Shown here one piece after another: positions 21,513 through 21,991 of a DNA stretch of 21,991 bases (the stretch's first letter is position 1; every line of letters begins with the position of its first letter). Source of the DNA: an uncultured Thermoplasmata archaeon (GTDB lineage: Archaea; Thermoplasmatota; Thermoplasmata; Methanomassiliicoccales; Methanomethylophilaceae); the NCBI GenBank assembly GCA_946545675.1, contig CAMNNR010000002.1, forward strand, positions 1 to 21,991. Direction: 5' to 3'. Made by a program: the position numbers and the translations under genes. The notes beneath the pieces were generated by a model. The model was not told the origin of the DNA. It saw only the letters and a list, made by a program, of their open reading frames with translations, and made no database searches.

Positions 21513-21884
21513 TTAGGCGAGAAGCGCACTTGCGTATTTTCCTAGCACCGCGCCGCCGACGCAGAGCCCGACGTTCAGTACGATGTTGAGGCAGGCGTTC
21601 AGAGTCCTGCCGTCGAACAGCATCTGAGTGGTCTCGAGGCTGAAAGTGGACATGGTTGTGAACGCTCCGAAGAGTCCCGTGAACAGGAAGAGGCGGGTCT
21701 CGATAGATATTCCCGTATATGAGAATGAGAGAAGTGCCAGGAGGAACGAACCGATGACGTTCACGGCAATTGTCGCCCAGGGGAACTGACTGCTGTCAAC
21801 CACCTGGCCAACCGAGAATCTCAGTACCGCACCTATGGCTCCGCCGATGGCGACGAGTGCGAGATTGACGAGCGTGAAGTCCAT
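21513..21884 (-). CDS. crcB: Fluoride exporter/channel FluC (CrcB)
   Basis: 123 aa, four membrane helices, dual-topology homodimeric fluoride channel that lets F- leave the cell. Seen: GGAIGAVLRF (14-23), the first-helix signature; VNVIGSFLLALL (41-52) with the pore Asn42; and the TM3 break GLFGAFTTMSTFS (70-82) that carries the central Na+ site and pore Phe residues. Odd: the family consensus TTFSTF reads TTMSTF here, with Met78 in place of the first pore Phe and Phe81 kept. A single crcB copy is visible, as expected for the homodimeric form. Start ATG 21884 lies about 25 bp from a minus-strand TATA-like CTAAAT (21907-21912), suggesting a leaderless message. The stop is TAA. Confidence 0.94.
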   Translation of the reverse strand: MDFTLVNLALVAIGGAIGAVLRFSVGQVVDSSQFPWATIAVNVIGSFLLALLSFSYTGISIETRLFLFTGLFGAFTTMSTFSLETTQMLFDGRTLNACLNIVLNVGLCVGGAVLGKYASALLA

Positions 21885-21939
21885 GGAAAACGCATAATCC
21901 AGAGTGATTTAGATTTTTCCGAGAAGAATAATAGGGAAA

Positions 21940-21991
21940 TGGTAGCCCCGCCCAGATTCGAACTGAGGTCCAAAGATCCAGAGTCTCCGAT
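21940..21991 (-). tRNA. tRNA-Gln (anticodon CUG), 5' half beyond the window
   Basis: Read on the minus strand from the right edge: anticodon stem GGAGA/TCTTT (21984-21988 with 21972-21976; two G-U pairs), loop CTCTGGA (21977-21983) with U33 and anticodon CTG at 21979-21981; variable loop GGAC; T arm CTCAG-TTCGAAT-CTGGG (21951-21967, one G-U pair); acceptor strand CGGGGCT (21944-21950), discriminator A, and encoded CCA (21940-21942). The D arm and 5' acceptor strand (expected AGCCCCG) lie past 21991. In archaea tRNA-Gln is normally charged with Glu and amidated. A pyrimidine-rich run follows the CCA, then the crcB promoter. Confidence 0.88.

Noticed and set aside
21885..21939. Fluoride riboswitch before crcB
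   Set aside because: Only 55 bp separate the tRNA 3' end from the crcB ATG, the ATG looks leaderless, and no pseudoknot-forming riboswitch core is visible.
21968..21980. Reading the tRNA as anticodon UUG from TTTGGA
   Set aside because: That placement leaves no room for the anticodon stem and variable loop before the T arm. The CUG placement gives a proper 5-bp stem, U33 and a 4-nt variable loop.
1..21991. CRISPR array, insertion sequence, integrase or attachment site
   Set aside because: No spaced repeat arrays, transposase or integrase motifs, or terminal inverted repeats were seen. The region reads as conserved core genome.

Overview
The window is archaeal. It carries an archaeal/eukaryal-type spc-operon tail (uS5, uL30, uL15, SecY, DUF106), a single-ORF cytidylate kinase plus Cbf5, class-1 release factor aRF1, archaeal DtdA, PurP, and TATA-driven leaderless starts for most operon-first genes. 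The best guess is a Thermoplasmata-lineage methanogen of the Methanomassiliicoccales (gut Methanomethylophilaceae-like). Support: PurP (methanogens and Thermococcales), an spc tail without adk between secY and DUF106, and no TAG stop among 24 visible stops (22 TGA, 2 TAA), as expected of a pyrrolysine-decoding lineage. The taxonomy is inference; no pyl or methanogenesis gene lies in the window.

Layout. 1-5288 (+): tightly packed ribosomal protein / secretion / RNA-modification operon, rpsE (5' cut by the window edge), rpl30, rpl15, secY, DUF106 insertase-like protein, and a cmk-cbf5 fusion. 5335-6782 (+): a small soluble protein and a polytopic membrane protein, both unrecognised and translationally coupled. 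6820-7269 (-): unrecognised soluble protein. 7370-10017 (+): trpS-pheS. 10018-11250 (-): winged-helix/TPR regulator. 11327-12172 (+): dtdA. 12159-12848 (-): pyrH. 12909-16398 (+): prf1-argS-GNAT. 16530-16802 (-): DUF5654 membrane protein. 16917-18673 (-): purP followed by a coupled secreted/membrane-anchored protein. 18737-19987 (-): MgtE/SLC41-type Mg2+ transporter, divergent from two tandem PhoU-RCK_C proteins (20186-21477, +). 21513-21884 (-): FluC fluoride channel, downstream of a tRNA-Gln(CUG) that runs off the right edge.

How the genes fit together. Most of the window serves translation: ribosomal proteins, rRNA pseudouridylation, three aminoacyl-tRNA synthetases, a D-aminoacyl-tRNA deacylase, the release factor and a tRNA. 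The right end is ion homeostasis (Mg2+, fluoride). The most interesting less-described material is (i) the Cmk-Cbf5 fusion; (ii) the MgtE / PhoU-RCK_C module, whose transporter lacks the usual cytosolic N and CBS sensor domains and whose partner operon is preceded by a structured leader with an apparent 22-codon TTG-initiated leader ORF overlapping the first PhoU-RCK start; (iii) a PurP-family enzyme with a rewritten glycine loop, co-translated with a surface protein; and (iv) unusual symmetric DNA at the trpS and purP promoters. No mobile element or CRISPR array was seen, and no gene-free stretch exceeds about 200 bp.
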